A DNA stretch of 64,000 nt from UBA8752 sp002172485 (GCA_042089915.1 JBELJZ010000010.1:21699-85698), one strand, 5' to 3'; positions 50,964 to 60,358 are shown, numbered from the stretch's first letter. The notes: generated from the letters alone by a model not told the origin. Numbers and translations: made by a program.

Positions 50964-53900
50964 ATGAATGACCGCACACCGGACCCCAATTCTGCAACCC
51001 GGCCCAAAAGAAGGGGCCGGCGCGCTCTGGTCTGGTGTCTGTGTCTCGCATCGCCATGGCTGCTGGCCACGCTGATTTTGGCCACACCGGGCGGACAGCG
51101 CAGGGCCGTGGGTTGGGCTTTGGACGGCCTTCAACGTGCGCTTCCCGAGCAAGCCGAGCCCACAGCGTTTCGTTTGGGCGGCGTCGCGCTTGGCGTCCGT
51201 CCCTTGGGCGTGGTCCTTCAAGACCTCCGATGGCAGCGCGAAGGTCCCGGGGGGGACACGTTGGTGTCCATTCGCGCCCTCACCGCCCAGCCCGCCGATG
51301 CCAGTGGCCGCAACTGGGGCCTCATTCAACTGGATGGCGTCCACGTTCACCACGGCCTTTGGCCACAGCTCGACGCCTGGATGGGACCAACCGCAGGGAA
51401 GAGGCTCACTTCAGACTCCCCGAGCGCTTTGCGCATGGAGGACATCCACTTGTCCCAGCTGACATGGGAAGGCGGCCCCTTTGTTTCTGATTCCATCTTC
51501 CTCGCAGGCGGCCAAGTGGACCACCTGCATGTTGAAGGCCTGCACTACATCGAAGGCCAATCCCGCGTCCAACACCTCAAGGGAGCTGGGCATGCGGAGC
51601 TTCGCCACCGGGACGGAATGGGCGCCGACTTGACGCTCTCCGTTCAAGGCAGCGACTCCCTGTTCCAGTGCGCCCTCGCCCCCACCCTGTTGGACACGTC
51701 CCGGCTTTTGGCCACTTGGAAGCCGCTGCTGCCATGGTGGCCCGACCACATCCAAGCCACGTGGGCCAATGAAACGACATCTTGGATGGCCGACGTGCAG
51801 TGGCCTTGGGGCAGGGCAGTCGGTGAGGGCACCCTGCTTGGGAGTCACATGCAACTGACCTCGCTCACCCTGGATGCACCCGGCTTTCCGGTCAACCTCT
51901 CGCCCCTGCCATCCGGCCATGTTTACGCCGACCTCCGAGGCCCGCTTCTGTTCCCGATCGACAGTGTGACACAGGGCCAATGGGATGGCATGTCCGGCCA
52001 ACTCTCCCTCGAAGCTGCCTTGTCCCAGCCCGGAGATTCGCCGCTGCGGTGTACAGTAGACTGGTCGCCCGAGACGGGCGACTTTGAAGGCATGGCGACC
52101 CTCTCTGCCAGCGCCATGCCGCAGACGTTGGGGCACGCTGTGCGCATTCAAGCTGAAGGCCAATGGCCATGGAACGGGGACGATTGGACCGCCCCCCTGA
52201 AACTCAAGGGAAGCTGGGATGTCCACGCAGATGACGTGACACCGTCGTTGCAATCTGCTGGCGGCCTTTGGACGATGGAGCTGAGCCCTTCCGAGCGCGG
52301 AATCGACCTGTCGACCCGCCTGGAGGGCCGGGCCATGCCCCTTGCCCTGACCCCACAACTCGAGCTCTATGGCGACCTCCGAATGCGGCTGGATGCGGTC
52401 GTGGGCACCCGCGACTTGGCGGCACCCTGGTCCGGCCAAATCGACGTCCTGGATGCGCGCTGGATTCCCAAGGCCGGCTTCGGCCAAAGCACCACTGCCG
52501 GACCGCCCTTGTCCATGAAGCGCTGGACCGCCTTCCTGAACGGAGAAGGCCAGCGCGTGCAATGTCAATTCGAAGGAGACTTCATGCGCGGCACCATTCA
52601 AGGACCCTTGGATGAAGCGGCTTGGACCGCCCCGCTGCACGCCGCATTGTCCGAATCGGGCTGGCAAGACCCCCAGCAACACCCGCCCACGACCGCCCCG
52701 TGGTCGGTGCAACTTGAACTGCTGCGCGACGACCTCCTCGAACGTTGGAGCAACGGGCGGCATTCGGTCGGCCCCGGAAGCCGCATTCGGGGAACCTGGA
52801 ATGGCACGGCACTGACGGCCCGCCTGGACCTGACCGGAGCCCACTTCGGGCCTTGGCGCACAGGATCGACCTCCCTCACCTTGGAAAGCGACGCCGCCCC
52901 CTTGGCCTTGCAGTTGGATGTCGCGTCACTGCGCCATGCACAATACGGCACCTTGGATGCGCTCGATGTGGACGTGGTCAGTGTCGGAGAGAAGGCGTCT
53001 TCGGTGGAGGCCTCCTGGCAAGGTGCTGTATCCGGTGAATTCCAAGTGCGGCACGGCTTGCAGGATGCCGGCCGACATGAACTCGAGTGGCTGCGTGGAC
53101 AGCTCGACGTCTTTGGACGACGGTGGGAACTGGACACCCTTGCGCCCGCTCGCATGGGGTGGACGGGGACGGATTGGACCAGCCTCGACGTCGAACATTG
53201 GCATTGGCAAGGCGCCTTGGGCGACCTGATTGTGGGCCGGCCGACTGCGCCTTCCCATGCCGCAGGCCACCTCGTGGCCGAAATGAATGGATGGCCGATG
53301 GCGGCTTGGGGAGAATGGGCTTCCAGCTTGGTGGGCGCCTCCCTGCCTCCGCTGGCGGGGAATTTGAATGGATCCGTGAAGGTCGACCTGAGCGACCGCG
53401 GCGCCGAGGCCAGTGTCCAATGGCAGGATGCGCAGAGCGACGGGTTTGAATTCGGCGACGTGTGCATTCAAGGCGATTGGGCCGACGGCGCCTGGGCCGC
53501 CACCTTGCAGCAATTCCAAGGAGAACGCCAGACGAGCCGCGTGGCCATGGGCTGGGACCGCCAACTCGAAGCCGACTTGGAACGCTGGCCCCTCTCCACC
53601 CTCGACCCCTTGCTGGCCAAAGGCGGTGTCCACGTGGACGGTGAGCTCGACGGCCACCTCCATGTCGACTTCTCCGGACCCACGCCCAAGCCGCAGGGAC
53701 AGTTGACCTTTCAAGCGCCCCTCGTCGAAGTCGAAGCCACGGGCAGTGCGCTGGAGGTAGAAGGCATTTTGTCCTTGACACCCGACTACATCGGCCTGGA
53801 CCACGCGACCGTCACGGACCCCAACGGCGGCATCGCCTTCCTCAACCTCAGCGTCTTGCACACGGACTTCGCGGAGTGGAATTACGACGTCGACCTCGAC

Positions 53901-55172
53901 TTTTCCGACGCGCCGTTCCAGTTGATGGACCTCGCTCCGGCGCCACAGCGCCTGTTCCACGGGACGGTGGAGGCCACGGGCAGGCTGAATGTGTTTGGAG
54001 ACGGCCATGGGGTCATCATCGAGTCTGAACTGACCAGTGCCGACGGCACCGCATTCGCATTGCCCCTCGACGCCCTCGACGGAGCAGAACTCCCAACCGG
54101 CATCCGGTTTGTCGGGGGCTCGGGTGAATTGCCCCCCACCCCGCGCAAAGCCCCCTTCGGCGTGACCCTCGACCTCGAAGTCGACGTGACCCCGGATGCG
54201 GAAGTGACGCTCCTGCTCGACAGCCGGGCCGGGGAACGGGTCGATGGCCGGGCCGAGGGACACCTTGCCATTGGGATGAGTCCGGAGACGCCCCTGTCCA
54301 TGGAAGGTGGGATTTCGGTGGTGGACGGCGCGTATCGATTCAGCCTTCGCGATCTGTTTACCAAGCGCATCGCCATTGCACCTGGAGGCCGAATCGACTG
54401 GGATGGGGACCCCTACGCTGCGGAACTCAACTTGACCGCTTTGTCGCGGCACCGCGCCACGCCCCTCCCCTTGCTGCCGGGCCTGGTCAACCCGGGGATC
54501 ACCGAAGTGGCCGTGGCCATGGACATCCAAGGGGCCCTCGAATCTCCCGAGCTCCGCTTTGCCATTGGATTCCCCGAGTACGAGACCTCGGATGCGGCAT
54601 TGCTGGCGCAAGTGAATTCCGCCCTGGCAGCACCCGAAGAAGTCGAACGGCAGGCCTTTGCGCTGCTGGCCACCGGGCAATTCATCCCGGCCGGCGGGTC
54701 GGCCAACCTCTTCTCCCAGACCGCCACAGCCCAAGCCTCAGAACTGCTTTCCTCCCGCGTGTCGGAGTTGCTCAGTGGACTTTCAGAAGACCTGGACATC
54801 GGCGTGCGCTATGTCCCTGCCAATGCCGGAAGCGCCTCCTCAGGCAGCCTCGGTGGGAGCGACAACCCGGATGCGTTCCGCTCTGAGGATGCGTTCGAGC
54901 TGGACCTCGGCCTCCGCCTGCTGAATGACCGGCTCAACATTGCCGGAACGGTGGGGGCGCAAGGCATGGACGGGCTGTCCCTCGAAGGCTCGGAATTCCG
55001 CGGCGGGGTCGATGTCCGCTACAAACTCACCCCTGACGGGCGCTGGGAGATCCAAGGCTACCGGCTGCCGGAAAGCGAACTCGATGAGGAGCCAAGGCAA
55101 GGCATTGGCGCCGCATATCAACTGCGGTTTGACCGGTTCCGAGACTTGTTCCGGCGCAAGGACACGCCTTGA
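50964..55172 (+). CDS. tamB: TamB-like (DUF490) translocation/assembly module protein
   Basis: 1402 aa AsmA/TamB-type envelope protein. One N-terminal inner-membrane anchor ('LVWCLCLASPWLLATLILAT') precedes a very long beta-rich region with the bridge-like pattern of TamB. The C-terminal TamB domain is clear: 'LSMEGGISVVDGAYRFSLRD', 'PGGRIDWDGDPYAAELNLTA', 'GALESPELRFAIGFPEYETS', 'ALLATGQFIPAG' and 'GVRYVPANAG'. It should span the periplasm and support outer-membrane protein insertion or lipid transport. The divergent tsaD neighbour is common in Bacteroidota. No TamA/BamA homologue is present here. Confidence 0.9.
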   Translation: MNDRTPDPNSATRPKRRGRRALVWCLCLASPWLLATLILATPGGQRRAVGWALDGLQRALPEQAEPTAFRLGGVALGVRPLGVVLQDLRWQREGPGGDTLVSIRALTAQPADASGRNWGLIQLDGVHVHHGLWPQLDAWMGPTAGKRLTSDSPSALRMEDIHLSQLTWEGGPFVSDSIFLAGGQVDHLHVEGLHYIEGQSRVQHLKGAGHAELRHRDGMGADLTLSVQGSDSLFQCALAPTLLDTSRLLATWKPLLPWWPDHIQATWANETTSWMADVQWPWGRAVGEGTLLGSHMQLTSLTLDAPGFPVNLSPLPSGHVYADLRGPLLFPIDSVTQGQWDGMSGQLSLEAALSQPGDSPLRCTVDWSPETGDFEGMATLSASAMPQTLGHAVRIQAEGQWPWNGDDWTAPLKLKGSWDVHADDVTPSLQSAGGLWTMELSPSERGIDLSTRLEGRAMPLALTPQLELYGDLRMRLDAVVGTRDLAAPWSGQIDVLDARWIPKAGFGQSTTAGPPLSMKRWTAFLNGEGQRVQCQFEGDFMRGTIQGPLDEAAWTAPLHAALSESGWQDPQQHPPTTAPWSVQLELLRDDLLERWSNGRHSVGPGSRIRGTWNGTALTARLDLTGAHFGPWRTGSTSLTLESDAAPLALQLDVASLRHAQYGTLDALDVDVVSVGEKASSVEASWQGAVSGEFQVRHGLQDAGRHELEWLRGQLDVFGRRWELDTLAPARMGWTGTDWTSLDVEHWHWQGALGDLIVGRPTAPSHAAGHLVAEMNGWPMAAWGEWASSLVGASLPPLAGNLNGSVKVDLSDRGAEASVQWQDAQSDGFEFGDVCIQGDWADGAWAATLQQFQGERQTSRVAMGWDRQLEADLERWPLSTLDPLLAKGGVHVDGELDGHLHVDFSGPTPKPQGQLTFQAPLVEVEATGSALEVEGILSLTPDYIGLDHATVTDPNGGIAFLNLSVLHTDFAEWNYDVDLDFSDAPFQLMDLAPAPQRLFHGTVEATGRLNVFGDGHGVIIESELTSADGTAFALPLDALDGAELPTGIRFVGGSGELPPTPRKAPFGVTLDLEVDVTPDAEVTLLLDSRAGERVDGRAEGHLAIGMSPETPLSMEGGISVVDGAYRFSLRDLFTKRIAIAPGGRIDWDGDPYAAELNLTALSRHRATPLPLLPGLVNPGITEVAVAMDIQGALESPELRFAIGFPEYETSDAALLAQVNSALAAPEEVERQAFALLATGQFIPAGGSANLFSQTATAQASELLSSRVSELLSGLSEDLDIGVRYVPANAGSASSGSLGGSDNPDAFRSEDAFELDLGLRLLNDRLNIAGTVGAQGMDGLSLEGSEFRGGVDVRYKLTPDGRWEIQGYRLPESELDEEPRQGIGAAYQLRFDRFRDLFRRKDTP

Positions 55173-55196
55173 CCTTACTGCCTCTGCATACCTTTC
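55169..55196 (+). promoter_or_regulatory. Promoter of the 55201 T9SS cargo gene
   Basis: TTG (55169-55171), 17 nt spacer, TACCTTTC (55189-55196, one mismatch to TAnnTTTG), ending 4 nt before ATG 55201. The TTG overlaps the tamB stop region. Confidence 0.55.
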
Positions 55197-55200
55197 GGGC

Positions 55201-56232
55201 ATGCGCACATTCCTCCTCATGGCCGCCTGTGCCTTGGCAGCCGGACTCCACGCCCAACCCGTCCTCGACAGCAATGACTTGCCCCAAGGTGGCACGACCT
55301 ATGTCCGCGCCACAGCGGTTCCGCCGCTGGATGAGGGCAACCTCGAAGAAGGGGGGGCTGACGTCACTTGGGACTTCAGCGGTTTGACCGTCGCCACGGA
55401 AGTCGAGACCCCGTATTTCCCCATGAGCCAAGCCAGCTTCACCACGCAGTTCATCTTCTCCAGTGCGGACCATTTCACCGCGTTCAACCTGCCCGACTTT
55501 GGAGAGGAATTCGCCCTGCCCATCAGCGGTGCCACGGTGTACAATGAATTTGGCAACGACGCCTATCGTACCATCGGCCTCGGCATCACCACCGATTTTC
55601 TGGACCTGCCCGTCATCTACGACGACGCTGAGGAGATTCTGCCGCTGCCCCTCTCCTATGGCGCCGCGGTGTCCGGCACGCAGGCCTTTGAATTGGACCT
55701 GCCGGGCATTCTCTACTACGCCACGGAAGGAGCGACCGACATTGAAGTGGATGGCTGGGGCACCCTGCTGCTCCCAGGGGGCAGCTACGACTGCCTGCGC
55801 GTCAAGCGGACGTTCGCCTCTCAGGACACCATCGCGCTGGCTGCTATAGAATTTGGATTCAGCCTGCCGCGCGAAGGCACGGTCTACGAATGGTACGCCG
55901 CCGGGGAAGGCGCACCGGTTCTCAGTGTGCAAGCCGTGCTCGACATCCCCGCCAACTGGCAATTCAAGCCGGCTCCGTCCTCCTTGGAGGGGTCCAACCC
56001 GGCTGCGTTTCAGGTCTACCCTTCCGTGCTGACTGCCGGGGAGATCCTCCACATCGAAACGCACATTGGCGAGCGCTGGACCGCAGTCGATGGGCAAGGA
56101 CGAATCCTCTTCAACGCGACGCCCGAGGTGTACGGTGGCCAGTTCCAACTTTCGACAGAGGGTTGGCCGACGGGAACGGTGATTCTCCTGAATCAGGACA
56201 CCGGACAGAGCGCCCGGGTCATGCTCCGCTGA
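55201..56232 (+). CDS. Secreted protein with T9SS type A-like sorting domain
   Basis: 343 aa; signal peptide 'MRTFLLMAACALAAGLHAQ'. The middle is a beta-rich region ('WDFSGLTVATEVETPYF', 'LLLPGGSYDCLRVKRTF') seen in Bacteroidota secreted proteins of unknown role. The last 75 residues ('FQVYPSVLTAGEILHIETHI...GWPTGTVILL') match a type A sorting domain. It should be exported by T9SS. The frame is open upstream inside tamB, but ATG 55201 is fixed by the signal peptide and the promoter. It overlaps the convergent gene end by 14 bp. Confidence 0.8.
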   Translation: MRTFLLMAACALAAGLHAQPVLDSNDLPQGGTTYVRATAVPPLDEGNLEEGGADVTWDFSGLTVATEVETPYFPMSQASFTTQFIFSSADHFTAFNLPDFGEEFALPISGATVYNEFGNDAYRTIGLGITTDFLDLPVIYDDAEEILPLPLSYGAAVSGTQAFELDLPGILYYATEGATDIEVDGWGTLLLPGGSYDCLRVKRTFASQDTIALAAIEFGFSLPREGTVYEWYAAGEGAPVLSVQAVLDIPANWQFKPAPSSLEGSNPAAFQVYPSVLTAGEILHIETHIGERWTAVDGQGRILFNATPEVYGGQFQLSTEGWPTGTVILLNQDTGQSARVMLR

Positions 56233-56677
56233 CCTCCAGGTCCAGCCCCACGTGACCGGCTGCACGGGGCTGCGCGCGTGGCGTGAAGGTGCCGGCACGG
56301 TCTTGCAGCCAAGCCTTGGCCACCCGACGGTTCCGGAATACACGGACATTCGGTCGCAGGCGGCTGATCATTTGGTAGAGGCGGTCGCGCCACACCAACA
56401 GGTGGGCGGGCACCACGATGGCGCGGTGGTGCACCCCGGTCAAAGAAGCGCCCTGTGCCATCCAAGTCAACGCTGCGCGATCCAGCAACAGGTGGGCCCG
56501 CGGAATGACGATCAGTTCTGCCACTTCGCGGTCGCCGAGCAGCTCAAGGCGCTGGGCGGACACCCGCTGCATGAGCGGCAGGTCCACAATCAGGTCTTCG
56601 GCCAACTCCACCATGAGCAACCCTTCCGAAAAGTGAAAGGTGCCATAGGGAGCTTGGTAGGTGAAGGCGTGGGCCAT
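56219..56677 (-). CDS. STAS/SEC14-like small cytoplasmic protein
   Basis: 152 aa. 'YGTFHFSEGLLMVELAEDLI', 'VIPRAHLLLDRAALTWMAQG', 'RAIVVPAHLLVW' and 'NVRVFRNRRVAKAWLQ' follow the pattern of small Bacteroidota proteins annotated as STAS/SEC14-like (SpoIIAA-like fold, ending in an 'F.....A..WL' helix). Function unknown. ATG 56677 was chosen because CAACTTGC ends 5 nt before it, although the frame is open seven codons more. Confidence 0.6.
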   Translation of the reverse strand: MAHAFTYQAPYGTFHFSEGLLMVELAEDLIVDLPLMQRVSAQRLELLGDREVAELIVIPRAHLLLDRAALTWMAQGASLTGVHHRAIVVPAHLLVWRDRLYQMISRLRPNVRVFRNRRVAKAWLQDRAGTFTPRAQPRAAGHVGLDLEVSGA

Positions 56678-56682
56678 GGGGG

Positions 56683-56690
56683 GCAAGTTG
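56683..56690 (-). promoter_or_regulatory. Putative -7 box of the STAS-like gene
   Basis: CAACTTGC on the minus strand, 5 nt before ATG 56677. It is like TAACTTGC before the hybrid kinase, with the first T changed to C. Confidence 0.32.
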
Positions 56691-56775
56691 CCCCTCAATT
56701 GGACCGGTTTGTCGGTGGGTCGTCGTCAGCTATCCACAACAAGCCGCGGGTTTGTCCACCAGAGCAGTGAACGCC

Positions 56776-57945
56776 TCAAGGACAGGCGTATTCCGCCACA
56801 TCGCCCTCGGTCTCGGGAGGCAGGCAGAATTGCAGGGCAGCCGTGTGCTCCCCTTCGACCAGCTCCTGAACGGAGGGCTTGGAAATGCCGAGGCCGTTGA
56901 CGCGCTGTTGGGTTCGGCTGGCAAACAGTCCCAAGCCACCGGCGATGTTGGTGTAGACCGGGCGCTCCTGGATGATGCCCGTCACGGGCGCATTCACGGC
57001 GAGATAGGTGTCGAGCTCTTCATTGGCAATGCTCAGCACGAAGTCAAACGCCCGCACCCGGTCGATGTTGTCATTCCAAACGCCGAGCTGTCGCGTGATG
57101 AGCGGGTCGGCTTCGAGGTTGTTGGCCAGGAAAAGGTAAAAGGCTTCGCCGTTGGTCGGCAGCTTAATTTCTTCACCCCCTTCGTCGTCGGACGCACTTT
57201 CCTCACCGAGGTCCCAGCGGGCCACGCGCTCCGTCTCAGAGACCAGCTGGGTGTGGGCTGGGTCGGCCCAGATGCGTTCGGTGTATTGCACCTCCACGGC
57301 CACCTCGTAGCGCTTCGCCCCGGGGGTTGAGGACCACTTGAAGTTGATGTTGGGATACGTCACCTGCCCTCCGGTGCCGCTGGCGAAATTCAAGCTGAAG
57401 CCGGGGATGCCCGCGGGGGGATTGCTGATGTTGCCGAGGGATTCGCCGATGAGCGTGGTCACGCCCGTGAGTGGGGGGCGCCCGTCAGCAAAGGCCACGG
57501 TCAATCGGTACACCCGCAGGTCGTCGTCGTCGTTGGGCGCAGCGATCTCGAGTCCGTCGGGGGTCTCGAAGTGGTAGGCGCGGTATTCCGGCCCGAAGAA
57601 AATGCCGTTGTCGTCCTTGTCCTGGAGTACGGTGTCCTGCGCAGTGAAGGACACGAGGGGATTCTGGAATCCCGTGTCCCCGCTGTCAAAGCCTTCGACC
57701 GTGATGCTCAAAGCGCCCGGTGCATACTCACTGCTGTCGGCCTCCTGGGCGAAGACGAGGTTGTTGCCTTCTCCGAGCCAGGTGCGGTTGACACGCACCC
57801 ACTGCTCCTCTGCAGCCGGATCGAGCAAACTGAACGCCAAGGTGCGCTCCTCATAGGGCGCATTGAGGTCCACCTCCGTGCTGCACCCCCATCCGAGGGC
57901 GATGACCAGTCCGAGGAACCAAGAGCGCGTGAGCAGTTTGAACAT
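56776..57945 (-). CDS. Lipoprotein, DUF4249-like
   Basis: 389 aa. Lipoprotein signal 'FLGLVIALGWGC' at residues about 10-21. The mature start 'STEVDLNAPYEERTLAFSLL' and beta-rich body ('YRLTVAFADGRPPLTGVTTL') resemble the DUF4249 superfamily of outer-membrane lipoproteins, though more distantly than the protein at 13895. No TonB-dependent receptor is nearby. Function unknown. The start at 57945 lies 4 nt after a TAACTTCG box. Confidence 0.68.
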   Translation of the reverse strand: MFKLLTRSWFLGLVIALGWGCSTEVDLNAPYEERTLAFSLLDPAAEEQWVRVNRTWLGEGNNLVFAQEADSSEYAPGALSITVEGFDSGDTGFQNPLVSFTAQDTVLQDKDDNGIFFGPEYRAYHFETPDGLEIAAPNDDDDLRVYRLTVAFADGRPPLTGVTTLIGESLGNISNPPAGIPGFSLNFASGTGGQVTYPNINFKWSSTPGAKRYEVAVEVQYTERIWADPAHTQLVSETERVARWDLGEESASDDEGGEEIKLPTNGEAFYLFLANNLEADPLITRQLGVWNDNIDRVRAFDFVLSIANEELDTYLAVNAPVTGIIQERPVYTNIAGGLGLFASRTQQRVNGLGISKPSVQELVEGEHTAALQFCLPPETEGDVAEYACP

Positions 57946-57949
57946 GGCG

Positions 57950-57957
57950 CGAAGTTA
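57950..57957 (-). promoter_or_regulatory. Putative -7 box of the DUF4249-like lipoprotein gene
   Basis: TAACTTCG on the minus strand, 4 nt before ATG 57945 and 3 bp after the stop of the acyl-CoA reductase gene. Confidence 0.5.
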
Positions 57958-57960
57958 GCG

Positions 57961-59013
57961 TCAGAGTCCCAGCAGGAAGGCCATGGTGTCCACCCCATCG
58001 GCGTAGTCCGCCAATCCCGGCTTCTGGGAGGACCCGAAGGGCAAGCCCCCCTTCCCCACGCGGCACTGGATGCGGGCCTTTCCTTCCTCCAGGCGAGCCT
58101 CCACTTCGGCCCGGTCCGTGTATCGCTGGTAGTGCAATGCCCCGACGGGTGACACCCACTGGGGGTCTTCCTTGAGGAGGACAAAGCCATTCTCCAGAAG
58201 GTCCACAGCTTCCATGAGCCACAGGGCCTTGTGGTAGGTGTAGTTGTTGTAGTAGCGGTGATGATCGGCCAGGTGAGACCACCCCACCAGGGCCGCGAAC
58301 AACCGATCGAGATCAAAGTCCTGTGGAATGAAAACCTGCGTGACGTTGCGGCACCCAAGTCCGTAATAGCGGAAAATGTCCTCCGCCAAGGCCACGAGTT
58401 GTGCCTCACTTTCCGTGCCATCCAGGACGGCCACGGACGTGCGCTGTCCCCGGATGATGTGCGGCACCTTGCTGAAGTAATGCTGGAAATAGCGGCCGCT
58501 GTTGCGGCTTCCGGTGGCAATGACGGCATCAAATCCGTCGAGTCGGTCGACCACCTGAACCTGCTCACAGATGCCGGGGCACACCTTGGCCCAGCCCTGG
58601 ACCAGGACCGCAATCAGACCGGCATCGTCCCGGCTGGGCTTGGCGTGGACGCGGTGTCCGGAGACCACCCCGCAAATCAGGTCGTGCAATCCGACCCACG
58701 GAATGTTGCCCGCCATCACGATGCCCAAGGTCTGCGGTTGACCGGACCCGGCTTCCTCCTTCAACCCGCTCAGCCACGCCTCGACCGCCTCCGCTTCAAG
58801 GGCGTCCAACCACACCTCTGCAGCATGCTGAACTTCGGACAGGCTGAACCAGCCATTGTGGTGCTCTGCAGCGCGCATGGCGGCATGCAGCGGGGCCCAA
58901 GCCTCCACTGGGGTGTCGCCGATGGCGGACATCAATCCCTCGCGCAGAGCACCGAGCAGGGTGCGGGCGCGTTCGACATCGACAGGACGGGTGGAGACAT
59001 TGTGGGTTTCCAT
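57961..59013 (-). CDS. LuxC-family acyl-CoA reductase
   Basis: 350 aa ALDH-superfamily protein (PF05893 type). 'LGIVMAGNIPWVGLHDLICG', 'RVHAKPSRDD', 'DAVIATGSRNSGRYFQHYF', 'VPHIIRGQRTSVAVLDGTE', and the probable catalytic cysteine in 'YYGLGCRNVTQVFIP' identify the family. It reduces acyl-CoA to aldehyde with NADPH; there are no luxD/E/A/B genes here, so bioluminescence is not implied. It is divergent from a ferredoxin gene 86 bp away. ATG 59013 was preferred to an open 13-codon extension. Confidence 0.85.
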   Translation of the reverse strand: METHNVSTRPVDVERARTLLGALREGLMSAIGDTPVEAWAPLHAAMRAAEHHNGWFSLSEVQHAAEVWLDALEAEAVEAWLSGLKEEAGSGQPQTLGIVMAGNIPWVGLHDLICGVVSGHRVHAKPSRDDAGLIAVLVQGWAKVCPGICEQVQVVDRLDGFDAVIATGSRNSGRYFQHYFSKVPHIIRGQRTSVAVLDGTESEAQLVALAEDIFRYYGLGCRNVTQVFIPQDFDLDRLFAALVGWSHLADHHRYYNNYTYHKALWLMEAVDLLENGFVLLKEDPQWVSPVGALHYQRYTDRAEVEARLEEGKARIQCRVGKGGLPFGSSQKPGLADYADGVDTMAFLLGL

Positions 59014-59051
59014 GGGTACAACTGGATGGAGTGCAAAGATGGACCGCAACA

Positions 59052-59077
59052 TTGGAGGGCCTCAGCGGTTATTTTTG
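59052..59077 (+). promoter_or_regulatory. Promoter of the ferredoxin gene
   Basis: TATTTTTG (59070-59077) matches TAnnTTTG exactly. A TTG at 59052-59054 lies 15 nt upstream, slightly short of the usual spacing. The ATG begins 23 nt after the box. Confidence 0.5.
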
Positions 59078-59099
59078 CGACGAGCAGAAAGAACACTCC

Positions 59100-59447
59100 A
59101 TGGCCATCATGATCACCGACGCCTGCATCAATTGCGGCGCTTGCGAACCGGAATGCCCCAACAACGCCATCTATGAAGGGGGTGCCGAGTGGACCTTTGC
59201 GGATGGAACGGGCTTGAAAGGCAGCGGCACCCACCCCGTTGCTGGCGCCATCGAAGCCGATGCCACACAAGAACCGGGGAGCATGGACGTTTACTACATC
59301 GCCACCGACAAGTGCACCGAATGTGTAGGCTTTCACGACGAACCCCAATGCGCCGCCGTCTGCCCGGTGGACTGCTGCGTCGACGACCCAGACCACCGGG
59401 AGTCCGAAGACCAGCTGCTGGCCAAGAAGGCCTTCATGCACCTCTGA
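59100..59447 (+). CDS. 4Fe-4S dicluster ferredoxin
   Basis: 115 aa. Cluster motifs are 'CINCGACEPECPNNAI' (CxxCxxCxxxCP) and 'CTECVGFHDEPQCAAVCPV' (CxxC...CxxxCP) near residues 9-20 and 72-90, spaced as in the two-cluster bacterial ferredoxins with an insertion. A small cytoplasmic electron carrier. The following gene's ATG overlaps its TGA by one base. Confidence 0.93.
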   Translation: MAIMITDACINCGACEPECPNNAIYEGGAEWTFADGTGLKGSGTHPVAGAIEADATQEPGSMDVYYIATDKCTECVGFHDEPQCAAVCPVDCCVDDPDHRESEDQLLAKKAFMHL

Positions 59448-60334
59448 TGCGGGCCGGGCTGCTCGCCACGTTCTTGGCGGTGGGGGTCCAACTTTTCGCC
59501 CAGGACGACCCCTTTGCGGACATTCGTCCCCTTCACGCCTCCCTCGCCACCTGTGCAGGGGAGGATTGCCTGACCATCAGCACCACGCTGGCCGAGGCCC
59601 TCGAAGAAGGGCTCAGCGCGGGCGGGGCTTTCGAAGCATGGCCCGCCAGCACCGACTTCATGGCGAGCGTGCAATCCTCGGACGGACGGGTTCGGGTTTA
59701 CACATGGAACTGGCCCCACCCCGACCGCACGTCAGGCTATGGCGGATTGGTCATCGACCAAAATGACGAGGGGGAACTTCGCTTCACCCGCCTTCTCGAC
59801 CCCAGCAGCGCGGACCGTCCCTCCGACCAGCAGAACTACTCGCCAGACCAATGGCGCGGTGCGTTGTATTACGCCATGGTGCCCGATGCCGTGGACAAGA
59901 ACACCTACCTGCTCCTCGGTTGGGACGATGCCGATGCGCAGGTGACACGCAAAATCATCGAGCCCCTTCAGCTGCGCAGCCGCGGCCTGCGGTTCGGGGC
60001 GCCTGTGCTCAAGACGCCCCTCGGCATGGCGCGCCGCCATGTCCTCGAGTACGCCGATGCCGCACAAGCCTCCCTTCGGCATCAGCCGGCCACCAAAGGG
60101 CGCAATGGCCAGACGGAGTCCATCCTGTTTGACCACCTCGCTCCGCGCGAGCCCCATTTGACCGGCATCACGGCCTACTACGGGCCGGACATGACCTTCG
60201 ACGCCTTCGTTCCAGGCAAAAAAGGCAAGGCCCCCTGGATCCTGATGCCCAACGTCGATGCGATCCAAGCCCTGCCCCAGGACCGCCCCTTCAAGGATCC
60301 GCGTCCACGAAACCGCCGGCGCAATCGCCGCTGA
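59447..60334 (+). CDS. Secreted protein of unknown function
   Basis: 295 aa; signal peptide 'MRAGLLATFLAVGVQLFAQ'. The mature protein has 'VYTWNWPHPDRTSGYGGLVI', 'WRGALYYAMVP', 'TYLLLGWDDADAQVTRKIIE' and a basic C-terminus ('RPRNRRRNRR'). These segments recur in Bacteroidota proteins of unknown role. The ATG overlaps the ferredoxin stop (TGATG), fixing the start within a longer open frame. Confidence 0.72.
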   Translation: MRAGLLATFLAVGVQLFAQDDPFADIRPLHASLATCAGEDCLTISTTLAEALEEGLSAGGAFEAWPASTDFMASVQSSDGRVRVYTWNWPHPDRTSGYGGLVIDQNDEGELRFTRLLDPSSADRPSDQQNYSPDQWRGALYYAMVPDAVDKNTYLLLGWDDADAQVTRKIIEPLQLRSRGLRFGAPVLKTPLGMARRHVLEYADAAQASLRHQPATKGRNGQTESILFDHLAPREPHLTGITAYYGPDMTFDAFVPGKKGKAPWILMPNVDAIQALPQDRPFKDPRPRNRRRNRR

Positions 60335-60350
60335 GACCGGGCACCCTTCG

Positions 60351-60358
60351 TATCTTCC
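60351..60358 (+). promoter_or_regulatory. Putative -7 box of the 60363 gene
   Basis: TATCTTCC ends 4 nt before ATG 60363. CTG occupies the -33 position 17 nt upstream. Confidence 0.35.

Noticed and set aside
52926..54734. 602-codon minus-strand frame inside tamB
   Set aside because: It lies within the continuous TamB reading frame and lacks motifs or a promoter-like box.
57961..59447. Bioluminescence (lux) locus
   Set aside because: Only a LuxC-type reductase and a ferredoxin are present; there is no luciferase, LuxD or LuxE.
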